A stretch of 64,000 bases of DNA from Shewanella gelidimarina (GCF_023283945.1 NZ_JAKIKW010000004.1:186001-250000); one strand, 5' to 3'; positions 44,312 to 53,786 are shown, counted from the stretch's first letter. The notes: generated from the sequence alone by a model not told the origin. Numbers and translations: made by a program.

Positions 44312-45424
44312 ATGATGCAATTTACCCAATCTAGCTTAATCGTTGGCGAGCTGGCGACGGGGCAAGAATTGAGAGTGCCTGTGTATCATCTGGCCGCAAA
44401 AGATCCATCTGCGCCAAAGGTGTTTGTGCAAGCGAATGTTCATGGCGCAGAAGTGCAAGGCAACGCAGTGATATTCCAGCTGATGAAACAGTTGGAAGTA
44501 ATGGATGTTCGAGGGGAGATCACATTACTGCCGCTGGCAAATCCATTAGGCATCAATCAAAAGAGTGGTGAATTTACGCTAGGTCGTTTTGATCCTATCA
44601 CCGGTGTTAATTGGAACAGAGAATATTTAGATCACCAGATAGATATCCCCAATTGGTACTCGGAGCATTGCCATTTAAGTGACGAATTGCTCAACCAAGC
44701 CTTTAGGCAACAGCTTATAGTGTCTTGCCAGGCTCACTTGGCGAACCCTTGGGGGGTGACAACGGGCAAAAGATTGGCTATAAGCTTACAAATGTTGGCG
44801 CATCAAGCGGACATAGTGATTGACCTGCATACCGGGCCTAAGTCCTGTAAGCATCTCTATTGCCCTGAATACGCACAAAGCTCCGCTAAATTCTTCTCGA
44901 TCCCTTATAGCTTAATTATGCCTAATAGTTTTGGTGGCGCGATGGATGAAGCCGCATTCTGTCCATGGTGGGAGTTGGTGGAGTATGCCGCAACACAAGG
45001 GCGAGAATTGAATGTAGCAGTGTCGGCTTTTACGCTGGAACTGGCGAGCCAAGAGCGTATCGATATGGATGACGCCCAAGAAGATGCGCTGGGAATTTTA
45101 GCCTATTTGAGTCATCGAGGCGTGATGGCTGATAAAGTGGCTCCCGCGGTAATGGCACGTTATGGCTGCTTACTGAAAGACTACAAAAAATACCACTCAC
45201 CAAAAGGCGGTATGGTTGAGTATTTAGCGCAACCCGGAAAACCGTTAAAAGCTAATCAACCTCTGGCCAATATATTAAGGCTTGATTGTTATGGTACTGA
45301 GGAGGCGTTAACCCCGCTATACCTCGAACAAGATTGTGTGCCAATCCTCCATTTTGCTTCTGCTTCAGTCTATCAAGGGACTGAATTATACAAGCTGATG
45401 ACCAATGTGTTTGAGTTAAATTAA
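44312..45424 (+). CDS. Succinylglutamate desuccinylase / aspartoacylase family protein
   Basis: 370-aa M14-type zinc hydrolase. FVQANVHGAEVQGN supplies the H-x-x-E zinc ligands (near residues 45-50), LPLANPLGINQ follows, and VIDLHTGPKSCKH gives the third ligand histidine. These enzymes remove acyl groups (succinyl, acetyl) from amino acids. It starts 29 bp after the lysC stop and so should be in the lysine-riboswitch transcript. This suggests a role in lysine or aspartate-family metabolism, for example deacylation of an intermediate, but that is inference. A second ATG follows immediately (44315). Confidence 0.82.
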   Translation: MMQFTQSSLIVGELATGQELRVPVYHLAAKDPSAPKVFVQANVHGAEVQGNAVIFQLMKQLEVMDVRGEITLLPLANPLGINQKSGEFTLGRFDPITGVNWNREYLDHQIDIPNWYSEHCHLSDELLNQAFRQQLIVSCQAHLANPWGVTTGKRLAISLQMLAHQADIVIDLHTGPKSCKHLYCPEYAQSSAKFFSIPYSLIMPNSFGGAMDEAAFCPWWELVEYAATQGRELNVAVSAFTLELASQERIDMDDAQEDALGILAYLSHRGVMADKVAPAVMARYGCLLKDYKKYHSPKGGMVEYLAQPGKPLKANQPLANILRLDCYGTEEALTPLYLEQDCVPILHFASASVYQGTELYKLMTNVFELN

Positions 45425-45764
45425 AACACAGGTTTTTATGAAAATAAATCTGATATTTTTTTGTTTACGGCCTAAACCTAGCTATTACCTTCGCTAAATA
45501 GTTCGTTATTTATACGGAACTAGTATTAAAAGGTTAGTTATAAGTAATGTAATGTTTACGGTTTGGTTTGTTTGTGTTTCTGCTTGTAACGCTTGTTGAT
45601 TAAATGTTTGCCGCTTTGTTTTTATTATGTTAATAATGCTCACCCCCTCAGTCAAATATGCTGTAGAAAGTTATTTGGCGTTAACTTTCCTCTTGTTGGA
45701 GAGTGGGGACCATAACAAAGCAGGATATAACAAAAAATACTTCTAAGTATTAAGGAATTGACAA
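45425..45764. other. 340-bp intergenic region before the S8 protease
   Basis: AT-rich and without open frames of interest. No terminator for the lysC operon is obvious. The promoter of the protease is presumably within the last 150 bp, with AAGGA at 45752-45756 as its ribosome-binding site. Confidence 0.5.
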
Positions 45765-48700
45765 GTGAAAACCAAAATCGCAATTGCAGTATCTACTGCG
45801 TTAATCACCATGTCAGCTAGTGCGATCAGTGCGCCGTCTGACTACAATATTACTCTTTCAAAATCAGCAGAAGCTAGAGTTCAAATTAAGAACGTAGATT
45901 CAAAGTCATACGCTGAAAATCAAATTGTTCGAAATAACGCTATTTTTACACCAGAAGCTAACTTAGGCTCAGGTGCATATCGATACTTTGTGCGTTTGAT
46001 CGAAAATCCAGTAGCGCTTTATCAAGGCGGTATTGCGGGATATAAAGCGACATCAGTTGATAAAGTACAAGGTAAAAATAGAAAGTTAGATGTTACGAGT
46101 GCTAATGTAAAATCTTACCGTTCGTTCCTGAATTCACGTCAAGACAGCGTGATCCAGAAAGCCACTGCTGCACTAGGTGAGCTAAATGTAAAGCAAAGAA
46201 CTACATTAGCGTACAACGGCTTAGTTGTTGAAATGACTCAAGCTCAAGCTGCTAAGTTAGCTAATGTTGCGGGAATTGCTAATATCCAGCGCGAAATTCT
46301 ACGTAAGCCAATGACTGACTCTGGTCCTGCGATTATCAAGGCCCCAGCAATCTGGAGCGGAGAGGCTACAGGTACTGAAAGTAAAGGCGAAGGAATGATC
46401 GTTGGTATCATTGATACCGGTATCAACACTGACCATCCTTCATTTGCCGATGTTGGTGGCGATAAATATGATCACTCAAACCCATGGGGACCAGGCGTTT
46501 ACTCTGGCGATTGTGCTGGTGATTTCGCGGAGCTTTGTAATGATAAGCTGATTGGTGTTCATAGCTGGCCAGCAGTTACTGATGGCTATTTAGACTATGA
46601 TATTGATGTCCCGGCTAACGGTGAAGATCATAATGGTCATGGCTCTCATACTGCTGGTACTACAGCGGGTAACGTACTTGTAGGCACCAATGTCCCTGAC
46701 GTTGATGGCGGTAATACTGGTGTCGTATTTGCTTCAATGTCTGGTGTTGCACCGCATGCGAATATCGTTTCTTACCAAGTATGTTTGCCTGGTGAAGATG
46801 ATGATGTTGGTTTTGCAGGTTGTTTACCATCGCTAACAGTACTTGCAGTGGAGCACGCAATTGAAAATGGTGTTGACGCGCTAAACTATTCAATTGGTGG
46901 TGGTTCAAGTAATCCATGGAACGATGCAGATGCACTAGCATTCCTTTCAGCTCGTAAAGCAGGTATCCATGTTGCCACTTCTGCTGGTAACTCAGGTCCT
47001 GGTCCAGAAACAGTGGGTTCACCAGGTGATGCTCCTTGGTTAACGACAGTTGCTGCTTATACTCATGATCGTGACTACTCTGATAAAAATATTGGTGCGT
47101 TTACGGGTGGTGATACAGCTGCACCTGGCGAGCTAACTGGTAAGTCTATGACAGGTGCATTCACTGGTGCTCTTGTTTACGCTGGCAATTTTGAAAATAG
47201 CAATGACCCAGATGGCGATCCAGCTCAGTGTTTAGAGCCGTTCCCAGCTGATACTTTTGCTGACAATTCAATTGTTGTTTGTGATCGCGGTGCAATTGCT
47301 CGTGTAGATAAAGGGCGTAACGTCCTTGCTGGTGGTGCTGACGCGTTAGTGCTAGCGAACCTTCAAGGTGGTGCAGCGAGTGTTGTTGCTGATGCACATG
47401 TACTTCCTGCAATCCATATCGATGCTAACAAAGGCGATGAGCTAAAAGCATGGATGGCAAGTGGCGCTGAGCATACTGGTACTATTACAGGTACTGAAGT
47501 GATACATGATGAAAAGCTTGCACGTATCGCTGCTAGCTTTACTTCTCGTGGTCCAAACAAATCTGTTCCAAACGTGATTGCTCCTTCAATTGCCGCACCA
47601 GGTGTGAGTATTTTTGCTGCTTATGCAAATAACCAGTCTGACGCATTTAAGCAAAACCCAGATCCAAGCGATTATGGTTTTCTAAGCGGCACGTCAATGG
47701 CGAGCCCACATATTGCGGGTGCATTGACGCTATTAGCAAGTGTTCACCCTGAGTGGACGCCTGCTGAAGTTCAATCTGCATTGATGATGACTGCAAATCA
47801 AGACACACTTAAAGATGATGGTGTTACGCCATCAGACTTCTTTGATATGGGTGCGGGTTATGCAGATTTAGAAGCTGCAGCCAAAGCTGGTCTTGTTATG
47901 GACGAAAGCTATGTTGGTTATGTAAAAGCGGACCCTGCTCTAGGTGGTCAGCCTTCAGAAATTAACTTAGTCACAATGGCAAATGCAAAGTGTGTTGGCG
48001 AATGTACTTGGACACGTACTGTTAAAGCAACAAAAGATGGTACTTGGACTGCAAGCACAATGGGTGTCACTGATGGCCTAGTTCTTTCAGTAATGCCTGC
48101 GTCTTTCGAGTTGAAAGCGGGTGAAACACAAGAGCTAACAGTAAAGGCTGACGTATCTGCAGCAAGTGCTGGCTGGAACTTTGCCAACATCAAGCTTATG
48201 GCAGACGGTATGCCTGAAGCGAAATTGCCAGTAGCGGTTAAATCACATGGTGATAACCTTCCTACAAGCCTAGCTATTACAGCAGGTCGTACAGAAGGAA
48301 GCATGACTTATTCTGGTTTTGTTTCAAATGATCTAACGAACATTAAAGCGGGTGTTTATGATAAGTCTACTGACTTGATCGCACCTACTACATTGAATGT
48401 TGCTGAAGATGGACTTGATTATGTTGGGCTAGCTCTTCCTGATTTAGCTAACGTTATCTTCTCAACTTCTTCTGAGACAGCGCCTGATGTTGATCTTCGT
48501 ATTCTAGATGCTACGTTTACGAAAATTGGCAGCAGTGCGGGTCCAAACTCAGATGAATCTGTCGCTTTCACTAACCTCCCAGCTGGCGATTACTACATCG
48601 TCGTTGATGGCTATAAAGCATCTACACCAGGTGGTTCAGATGACGTAGTCGTCAGTATCACTTCTGTTTTAGCAACTGATGAGTCGCTAAGTGATGATGT

Positions 48701-49553
48701 ATCAGTGTCGGTTGAAGAGTCTGATGGTGAGTTTAGCTTAACATTTGATTGGGATACTGATAAGAACTCTGCAGGTATCTTGATTTTAGAGTCAGGCGCT
48801 AGTTCTAATGCGATTCAATTGCCATATAGCATTACTCGTAAGAATGATGTTACCCATATGGCTAATCTGTCTGATGCAATGCCAGCAGGAGTTGCAAGCC
48901 GTGTTAGCTTCGATGTTGAACCTAATTTCAGTGACGAAGATAAAGAGTATACATTCTCTGCATTGATGTCAGCAGGCCATAAAGTTGCTAATATTTCAAA
49001 CGATGGTAAGCAAGAAGGAAATACAATTTCTTGGACTGTTGTTCAAAAGGCAGCTTCTGGCGAAAACATGTCAGTTGGATTTGACTTAATTCCGACGAAA
49101 GCGGGTTCTGCTTATGCACTTAAGTTAACCAATAGCTTTGACGGTGATGAAGTTGACGAGCTATTTAAGTTCGGCGTTTCTGAAGTGGCTCCTGTCGCTG
49201 TCGCTGATTCACCTAGCTGGGTTGTAGAAGGTATTAGCGTTAATATGAGTGGTTCTGCATCACATGATGGTAATGATGATGAATTGACTTATAAGTGGTT
49301 ACAAACGGGCGGAGTACCAGTCTTGTTTGATACAGCGGCTGAGTCTTTCATGTTTGAAGCGCCTCAAGTTGGCAACCAAGGTGATACTTTATCGTTTGAG
49401 CTAACGGTATCAGACTCAAATGGTAATTCAGACACTGCGACAACAGTTGTATCGGTTACCAAGGCTGAAGAACTTGATAAAGGTGGTTCTTTCGGTTGGT
49501 TAGGACTATTGCTTCTACCTGTTGTATGGATTCGACGTAAATTGAAGTCATAA
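45765..49553 (+). CDS. Secreted S8 (subtilisin-like) serine protease with GlyGly-CTERM tail
   Basis: 1262 aa, GTG start with AAGGA eight bases upstream. Signal peptide (to about residue 22), an inhibitor I9-like propeptide (65-180), then the catalytic domain with Asp217 (VGIIDTGINTDHPSF), His292 (DHNGHGSHTAGT) and Ser644 (SGTSMASPHIAG). A PA domain is inserted between His and Ser (about 430-590). The C-terminal half has Fn3/PPC-like domains and a PKD-like segment (residues 1150-1235). The end GGSFGWLGLLLLPVVWIRRK is a GlyGly-CTERM signal: such proteins are processed by rhombosortase and leave by type II secretion. It degrades extracellular protein. Confidence 0.93.
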   Translation: MKTKIAIAVSTALITMSASAISAPSDYNITLSKSAEARVQIKNVDSKSYAENQIVRNNAIFTPEANLGSGAYRYFVRLIENPVALYQGGIAGYKATSVDKVQGKNRKLDVTSANVKSYRSFLNSRQDSVIQKATAALGELNVKQRTTLAYNGLVVEMTQAQAAKLANVAGIANIQREILRKPMTDSGPAIIKAPAIWSGEATGTESKGEGMIVGIIDTGINTDHPSFADVGGDKYDHSNPWGPGVYSGDCAGDFAELCNDKLIGVHSWPAVTDGYLDYDIDVPANGEDHNGHGSHTAGTTAGNVLVGTNVPDVDGGNTGVVFASMSGVAPHANIVSYQVCLPGEDDDVGFAGCLPSLTVLAVEHAIENGVDALNYSIGGGSSNPWNDADALAFLSARKAGIHVATSAGNSGPGPETVGSPGDAPWLTTVAAYTHDRDYSDKNIGAFTGGDTAAPGELTGKSMTGAFTGALVYAGNFENSNDPDGDPAQCLEPFPADTFADNSIVVCDRGAIARVDKGRNVLAGGADALVLANLQGGAASVVADAHVLPAIHIDANKGDELKAWMASGAEHTGTITGTEVIHDEKLARIAASFTSRGPNKSVPNVIAPSIAAPGVSIFAAYANNQSDAFKQNPDPSDYGFLSGTSMASPHIAGALTLLASVHPEWTPAEVQSALMMTANQDTLKDDGVTPSDFFDMGAGYADLEAAAKAGLVMDESYVGYVKADPALGGQPSEINLVTMANAKCVGECTWTRTVKATKDGTWTASTMGVTDGLVLSVMPASFELKAGETQELTVKADVSAASAGWNFANIKLMADGMPEAKLPVAVKSHGDNLPTSLAITAGRTEGSMTYSGFVSNDLTNIKAGVYDKSTDLIAPTTLNVAEDGLDYVGLALPDLANVIFSTSSETAPDVDLRILDATFTKIGSSAGPNSDESVAFTNLPAGDYYIVVDGYKASTPGGSDDVVVSITSVLATDESLSDDVSVSVEESDGEFSLTFDWDTDKNSAGILILESGASSNAIQLPYSITRKNDVTHMANLSDAMPAGVASRVSFDVEPNFSDEDKEYTFSALMSAGHKVANISNDGKQEGNTISWTVVQKAASGENMSVGFDLIPTKAGSAYALKLTNSFDGDEVDELFKFGVSEVAPVAVADSPSWVVEGISVNMSGSASHDGNDDELTYKWLQTGGVPVLFDTAAESFMFEAPQVGNQGDTLSFELTVSDSNGNSDTATTVVSVTKAEELDKGGSFGWLGLLLLPVVWIRRKLKS

Positions 49554-49572
49554 GATTTAAAGGTATTTGAAT

Positions 49573-49602
49573 AAAAGGCTAACGTGAGTTAGCCTTTTTT
49601 AT
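49573..49602 (+). terminator. Terminator between the S8 protease and asnC
   Basis: AAAAGGCTAAC (49573-49583) pairs with GTTAGCCTTTT (49588-49598) over GTGA, followed by more T. It lies in the convergent gap and has A/T runs on both sides, so it may serve both genes. Confidence 0.88.
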
Positions 49603-49617
49603 TATTCGACTTTTAAT

Positions 49618-50079
49618 TTAAGGCTTTACCGCTCTAACAATTGGGTTTTGTAGGCTTATGAGGGTTTCGGTAGATTGGATTTCATCAATCGATTGAATAC
49701 GATTAATGAGTACATGCTGCAGGGCATCGATAGATTGGCACATCACTTTGACAAACACGCTGTAATTCCCCGTAGTGTAATACGCTTCAACCACCTCTTC
49801 TAGCGCATTTAACTTTGAAATCGCGGCAGGGTAATCACCCGCACTTTTCAAATTAATGCCGATAAAACAACAGACATCATAGCCAAGTGCTTTAGGGTTA
49901 ACCGTAATTTGCGCTCCGGTGATAATCCCAGCTTGTTTCATCTTTTCGACGCGAACATGGATGGTGCCAGCACTCACACCAAAGCGTTTGGCAAGCTCAG
50001 CAAAGGGGGTTCGCGCTTCTTTCATCAGTGCAGAAAGGATCTGGTTGTCGAGTGAATCTCTTTGAAATGAGGTTTCCAT
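49618..50079 (-). CDS. asnC: Transcriptional regulator AsnC
   Basis: 153-aa Lrp/AsnC-family protein. N-terminal helix-turn-helix (ELAKRFGVSAGTIHVRVEKM, about 28-47) and C-terminal RAM domain with VVEAYYTTGNYSVFVKVMC and the ending EIQSTETLISLQNPIV. The match to enterobacterial AsnC is close along the whole length, including the phrase MKQAGIITGA. AsnC senses asparagine and normally activates asnA. No asnA gene is adjacent here, so its target lies elsewhere. Confidence 0.92.
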   Translation of the reverse strand: METSFQRDSLDNQILSALMKEARTPFAELAKRFGVSAGTIHVRVEKMKQAGIITGAQITVNPKALGYDVCCFIGINLKSAGDYPAAISKLNALEEVVEAYYTTGNYSVFVKVMCQSIDALQHVLINRIQSIDEIQSTETLISLQNPIVRAVKP

Positions 50080-50168
50080 AATAAATACGCATATTTTTTA
50101 AAGTGAATTAAAACAATTTACGTATTTTTATATTGATAATCTAGTCTTTTAAGTATTTCTCTAAGGAT

Positions 50169-50846
50169 TTACTGTTCTGCTTCCGCCGACATAAAAGGCG
50201 TTTCACAACTAAATGTCATTGGCTCTTTCGAGTATGGGTGAGTAATGGTTAGCGATTGGGCGTGCAGTAATAAGCGGGGTGCTAAACGTTTTGCTAAAGG
50301 GTCTGCGTAGAAGTTATCACCCAAAATCGGATGACCTAACGCCATCATATGCACTCGCAGCTGATGAGAGCGACCGGTGATGGGGGTGAGCTTTACCAGT
50401 GTAGAACGCTTGGCACGACTAATAACCTCATAATGAGTTTGTGATGCTTTGCCAATTTGATGATCAACCTTTTGTTTAGGTCGATTAGGCCAGTCACAAA
50501 TTAGCGGCAAATTAATGCTGCCAGAGTCTGCTTTTACATGACCTGCGACTCGCGCGTAATAGGTTTTTGCGGTTTCTCTGTCTCTAAATTGTCTTTTTAA
50601 TTCAGATTCTGCGCTGCGCAGTAGTGCAACAACAATGACGCCAGAGGTGGCCATATCAAGTCTATGAACGATCTTAGCATCTGGGTATTGGGCTAACACA
50701 CGGCTATAAGTACTATCATGATGTTCAGCCGCGCGACCTGGCACTGATAATAAGCCTGAAGGCTTGTTAACAACCATAATATCTTGGTCTTGGTGCAAGA
50801 TATCGAGCCAAGGTGATGTGGGCGGAGCGTATACGAAATCAGTCAT
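50169..50846 (-). CDS. rluA: Dual-specificity pseudouridine synthase RluA (23S rRNA 746 / tRNA 32)
   Basis: 225 aa. Converts uridine to pseudouridine at 23S rRNA position 746 and position 32 of some tRNAs. The catalytic aspartate is in KIVHRLDMATSGVIVVAL, preceded by IMVVNKPSGLLSVPG and followed by LPLICDWPNRPKQKV and PITGRSHQLRVHMMALGHP. It has no S4 domain and the short length of RluA, unlike RluC and RluD. It follows three minus-strand genes with a 172-bp gap. Confidence 0.95.
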   Translation of the reverse strand: MTDFVYAPPTSPWLDILHQDQDIMVVNKPSGLLSVPGRAAEHHDSTYSRVLAQYPDAKIVHRLDMATSGVIVVALLRSAESELKRQFRDRETAKTYYARVAGHVKADSGSINLPLICDWPNRPKQKVDHQIGKASQTHYEVISRAKRSTLVKLTPITGRSHQLRVHMMALGHPILGDNFYADPLAKRLAPRLLLHAQSLTITHPYSKEPMTFSCETPFMSAEAEQ

Positions 50847-51018
50847 GATAGAACCTTTTTAAAAATGCGCCGCAAAGATACCTCTTTGGTTGTTCTTCAT
50901 GCAAGCAGATTCACCCTGAAACATCATAAAGGGGTCAGAATATGCAGATATGTAGGGTATGACTGTGCTTGAGGGGGCGTTAATGTAACAGTACCGATTA
51001 ACGCCGAAGGAGTATGGT

Positions 51019-51309
51019 TTAAGAGAACCCATGACCGTTGACGTGCATGATGCAAAAAGTCCATACCACGAAGGCGAGTGAACAATGCACGAGTGCATAG
51101 AAAGATTGATCGAGTCGGCCCATACTTCTGGCATCCCAAATAAGTATCAGGTGCAATAATATGACCAGTGGAAATAGGGCTAATAGCGGGTAAAGGCTAT
51201 AGGTACTGGCATCACCAAATACTAAGCGACTTAATAGTGCCCATACAACCATGGCCCCGGTAATTATCGGAGGTGCAGCAACGCGGTAGTGTTCAGGGTA
51301 TGGAAACAT
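51019..51309 (-). CDS. Small membrane protein of unknown function
   Basis: 96 aa with three hydrophobic helices: PPIITGAMVVWALLSRLVFG, LYPLLALFPLVILLHLILIW and ALVHCSLAFVVWTFCIMHV. No recognised family. It starts 27 bp after the methyltransferase gene on the minus strand, so it is probably co-transcribed with the two genes before it. Codon use and composition look like real coding sequence, though two overlapping frames also exist here. Confidence 0.6.
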   Translation of the reverse strand: MFPYPEHYRVAAPPIITGAMVVWALLSRLVFGDASTYSLYPLLALFPLVILLHLILIWDARSMGRLDQSFYALVHCSLAFVVWTFCIMHVNGHGFS

Positions 51310-51336
51310 AAATTGCTATCAATCCTTTAGCAGTGC

Positions 51337-51876
51337 CTACAGAGGTTTTTGCGCGATTATCTGCGCTTTATAACTTGCGTTGGTTAATTCACCAAGCAGA
51401 CCCTCAGAGTAATGTAGGCAGCGCCAGTTAGCAAATAAAGCTTTCAATTCACCGTTTTCTAATAAGAAATTTGGATTGCGTGGTCTACCGATGGTGGCTT
51501 GTTGGCTAGTAAATGTTTCGTAGATAATGAGGCCACCGGGCTTTATAGCATCCATTATCTGTGAGAAGAGTGGCCGGTGTAAGTAGTTAAAAACCACGAT
51601 CACATCATAAGTGTTAGCAGGCAGAGTGTGTGCGTCGTCAGCCTCTAGATCCCATTGCAATAACTCGACTTTTGCAGTGTTATCACTCAACTGAAGCCTG
51701 TTTAAATCGCGATCTAAATAGGTGACGTGGCAACCTTGCTGCGCAAACCAGTTGCCATTTCGACCGGTGCCACAAGCTAAGTCGAGCACATGGCTACTGG
51801 CGACGACAAAGTCTTTTAGTTCAGTAAACTGACTAATTAACGGTGCGGCATTAGCCTTTAACTTCTTTTTTTCCAT
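51337..51876 (-). CDS. Class I SAM-dependent methyltransferase
   Basis: 179 aa. Rossmann-fold methyltransferase with motif I VLDLACGTGRNGNWFAQQG (near residues 31-49), an acidic residue at the end of strand 2 (T-Y-L-D-R-D), and motif IV-like DVIVVFNYLHRPLF, then IKPGGLIIYETF. It resembles the TehB/UbiE-like small methyltransferases; the substrate cannot be told. Its start overlaps the end of the upstream membrane-protein gene by 26 bp, implying co-translation. Confidence 0.85.
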   Translation of the reverse strand: MEKKKLKANAAPLISQFTELKDFVVASSHVLDLACGTGRNGNWFAQQGCHVTYLDRDLNRLQLSDNTAKVELLQWDLEADDAHTLPANTYDVIVVFNYLHRPLFSQIMDAIKPGGLIIYETFTSQQATIGRPRNPNFLLENGELKALFANWRCLHYSEGLLGELTNASYKAQIIAQKPL

Positions 51877-52261
51877 CTATTCTGCGTCCGTGTACGATTG
51901 AAAAGTGTCTGAGGCTTGCGGGCCCGTGAGAGACAATAACCGACAATAACACAACCGTGATCAGCAGTTCAGGTTTATAGGTGGCAAAAGGGATGAATAG
52001 GCAGAGCAGCCCTAGTTTAACGACGGTGAGTACACCTTTTAATTGAATGAGCCAGCGCCAGTCACGAACAATTTCCCACAACATCATTGCAGCCCCTGTG
52101 CTCATGGCCATAATCCAGTAAACGAGCCATTGATCTTGGGGGACGTGCATCAAAATGCCACCGCCCGCACCCGTGACCCCTAAAATATGGATGGCACGTA
52201 ATGTGGTTTTGGAAAAACGTTGGACCAAAAACTGTTTCTCTGAGAGTGCTTTTCTAGCCAT
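51851..52261 (-). CDS. Membrane protein of unknown function
   Basis: 136 aa with three to four hydrophobic segments (AIHILGVTGAGGGILM, LVYWIMAMSTGAAMMLWEIV, VLTVVKLGLLCLFIPFATY, ELLITVVLLSVIVSHGPASL) and a basic C-terminus. I do not recognise a named family. First gene of a minus-strand group with the methyltransferase (26-bp overlap) and another small membrane protein; the group may handle a membrane-linked methylation. Confidence 0.68.
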   Translation of the reverse strand: MARKALSEKQFLVQRFSKTTLRAIHILGVTGAGGGILMHVPQDQWLVYWIMAMSTGAAMMLWEIVRDWRWLIQLKGVLTVVKLGLLCLFIPFATYKPELLITVVLLSVIVSHGPASLRHFSIVHGRRIDGKKEVKG

Positions 52262-52534
52262 AATAAATTGCGTGCTCCTTTCTATTTAGGCAAAGCTTAT
52301 CAGTAATTGCCCTAAAGATAAGCTGAGATTGATCACAGCTTGATTATCGCGATCAATCAGCAAGGCGATCTTATTGCTATCGCTATTTCTAAGTGGCTTG
52401 GATATCAGGTTTAAGGCGTAACATTGAACATAATAAATGTGAACTAACGAGCAATACTGCCCTATGTATAGTGATAACGTACTGCTACTTGCTTAAATCT
52501 CTACGGATAGCGAATAATTCATTGCTACATCAAT

Positions 52535-52620
52535 CCTAAAGGTTTAACACTGGCGCAGTCCTCTGCCTGTAGTTAAACATGATTAAGCGGGTAAGCGAGC
52601 TGTCAGGAGCTCGCTTTTAT
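52535..52620 (+). ncRNA. Candidate small RNA or leader RNA with terminator
   Basis: Two adjacent strong hairpins with no coding frame: GTTTAAC (52542-52548) pairs with GTTAAAC (52572-52578), enclosing GCAG-tcct-CTGC; then AAGCGAGCT (52593-52601) pairs with AGCTCGCTT (52608-52616), followed by TTTATTT, a good intrinsic terminator. No gene on the plus strand ends here: the upstream gene is on the minus strand. So the terminator must end a noncoding transcript starting within 52262-52540, or act as an attenuator of ldhA at 52725. The 5' end is not determined. Confidence 0.6.
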
Positions 52621-52724
52621 TTATCAGCCTTTTAAAACACATTTAAGGGCTCGCGCGACAAACTTCCCAATATCACATAAACTTACTCTCCATATTATCT
52701 ACTTATTTTGGATAAGGTTCTGCA

Positions 52725-53714
52725 ATGAAAATCGGTTTTTTTAGCGCTAAGCATTATGATATGCAGCATTTTGACCGCACCAATAGTGCATTTGGTGCTG
52801 ATATAGAATATTTTGATTACCGCTTGTGCATGCAAACGGTAAAGCTGGCCGCAGGCTTTGAAGTAATCTGTGCTTTTGTTAATGATTCTCTTTGCGAAGA
52901 GGTTTTGGTGGAGCTGGCCAAAGGTGGCACTAAAATTATTGCGATGCGTTGCGCAGGTTTCAACAATGTCGGATTGGAAGCAGCAGAGCGTTTAGGCATG
53001 AAAGTGGTCAACGTTCCTGCTTATTCGCCAGAATCAGTCGCCGAGCATACCGTTGCCTTGATGCTGACTTTGAATCGCAAAATTCATAAAGCTTACCAAC
53101 GTACCCGTGATGCTAACTTCTCACTAGAGGGCTTGGTGGGTTTTAATATGCATGGTCGCACAGTTGGTGTGATTGGTACGGGTAAAATAGGTCTTGCGAC
53201 GATTAAAGTCCTGCAGGGTTTTGGTTGTAAGGTGATTGCACATGACCCCTATCCGAGCCAGGCAGTGATCGACTTAGGTGTTGAGTATGTCACGCTTGAT
53301 GAGATGTACCCTATCTGTGATGTGATTAGCTTGCATTGCCCATTGATGGAAGACAACCATCACTTATTGAGTGAAAAAAGTTTTGCTAAAATGAAGCCCG
53401 GTGTGATGGTGATAAACACCAGTCGTGGTGGTCTACTCAACGCGCTAGATGCGATGGAAGCCCTTAAAACGGGTCAATTGGGTTCATTAGGACTTGATGT
53501 CTACGAGAACGAAAAAGAGTTGTTCTTCGAAGATAAATCAAGCGAGATTATTCAAGATGATGTGTTTAGGCGTTTATCGGCTTGTCACAATGTTATCTTT
53601 ACAGGGCATCAGGCTTTCTTAACGGAAGAAGCGCTAGGGGCCATTGCTGCCACTACGCTAACCAATGTTAAGCAATTATTAGCAGGTGAGAAGTGCCCTA
53701 ACGAACTGTTTTAA
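52725..53714 (+). CDS. ldhA: D-lactate dehydrogenase (fermentative)
   Basis: 329 aa, cytoplasmic NADH-dependent reduction of pyruvate to D-lactate. Substrate-domain start MKIGFFSAKHYDMQHFDR, NAD-binding GVIGTGKIGLATIKVL (near residue 147), then the catalytic set: Arg in VMVINTSRGGLLNALDA, Glu in LDVYENEKELFFED, His in FTGHQAFLTEEAL. The phrase YENEKELFFEDKS is diagnostic of LdhA rather than other 2-hydroxyacid dehydrogenases. It is preceded by the candidate RNA/terminator and a region with FNR- or CRP-like half-sites (TTGATTATCGCGATCAA near 52340). Confidence 0.93.
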   Translation: MKIGFFSAKHYDMQHFDRTNSAFGADIEYFDYRLCMQTVKLAAGFEVICAFVNDSLCEEVLVELAKGGTKIIAMRCAGFNNVGLEAAERLGMKVVNVPAYSPESVAEHTVALMLTLNRKIHKAYQRTRDANFSLEGLVGFNMHGRTVGVIGTGKIGLATIKVLQGFGCKVIAHDPYPSQAVIDLGVEYVTLDEMYPICDVISLHCPLMEDNHHLLSEKSFAKMKPGVMVINTSRGGLLNALDAMEALKTGQLGSLGLDVYENEKELFFEDKSSEIIQDDVFRRLSACHNVIFTGHQAFLTEEALGAIAATTLTNVKQLLAGEKCPNELF

Positions 53715-53735
53715 TAGCGAGTCCGTTAAACAAAT

Positions 53736-53786
53736 AGCAGAATTCTCTTTTGTGTTAGTAGCACATAAGTTGATTCTGCTTTTTTG
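53736..53786 (+). terminator. Terminator after ldhA
   Basis: AGCAGAA (53736-53742) pairs with TTCTGCT (53774-53780), followed by TTTTT. The loop of 31 nt is long, so the call is moderate. Confidence 0.6.

Noticed and set aside
46660-47560. Long minus-strand frames inside the S8 protease, rich in H, Q and L
   Set aside because: They are the low-complexity complement of glycine/alanine/aspartate-rich coding sequence.
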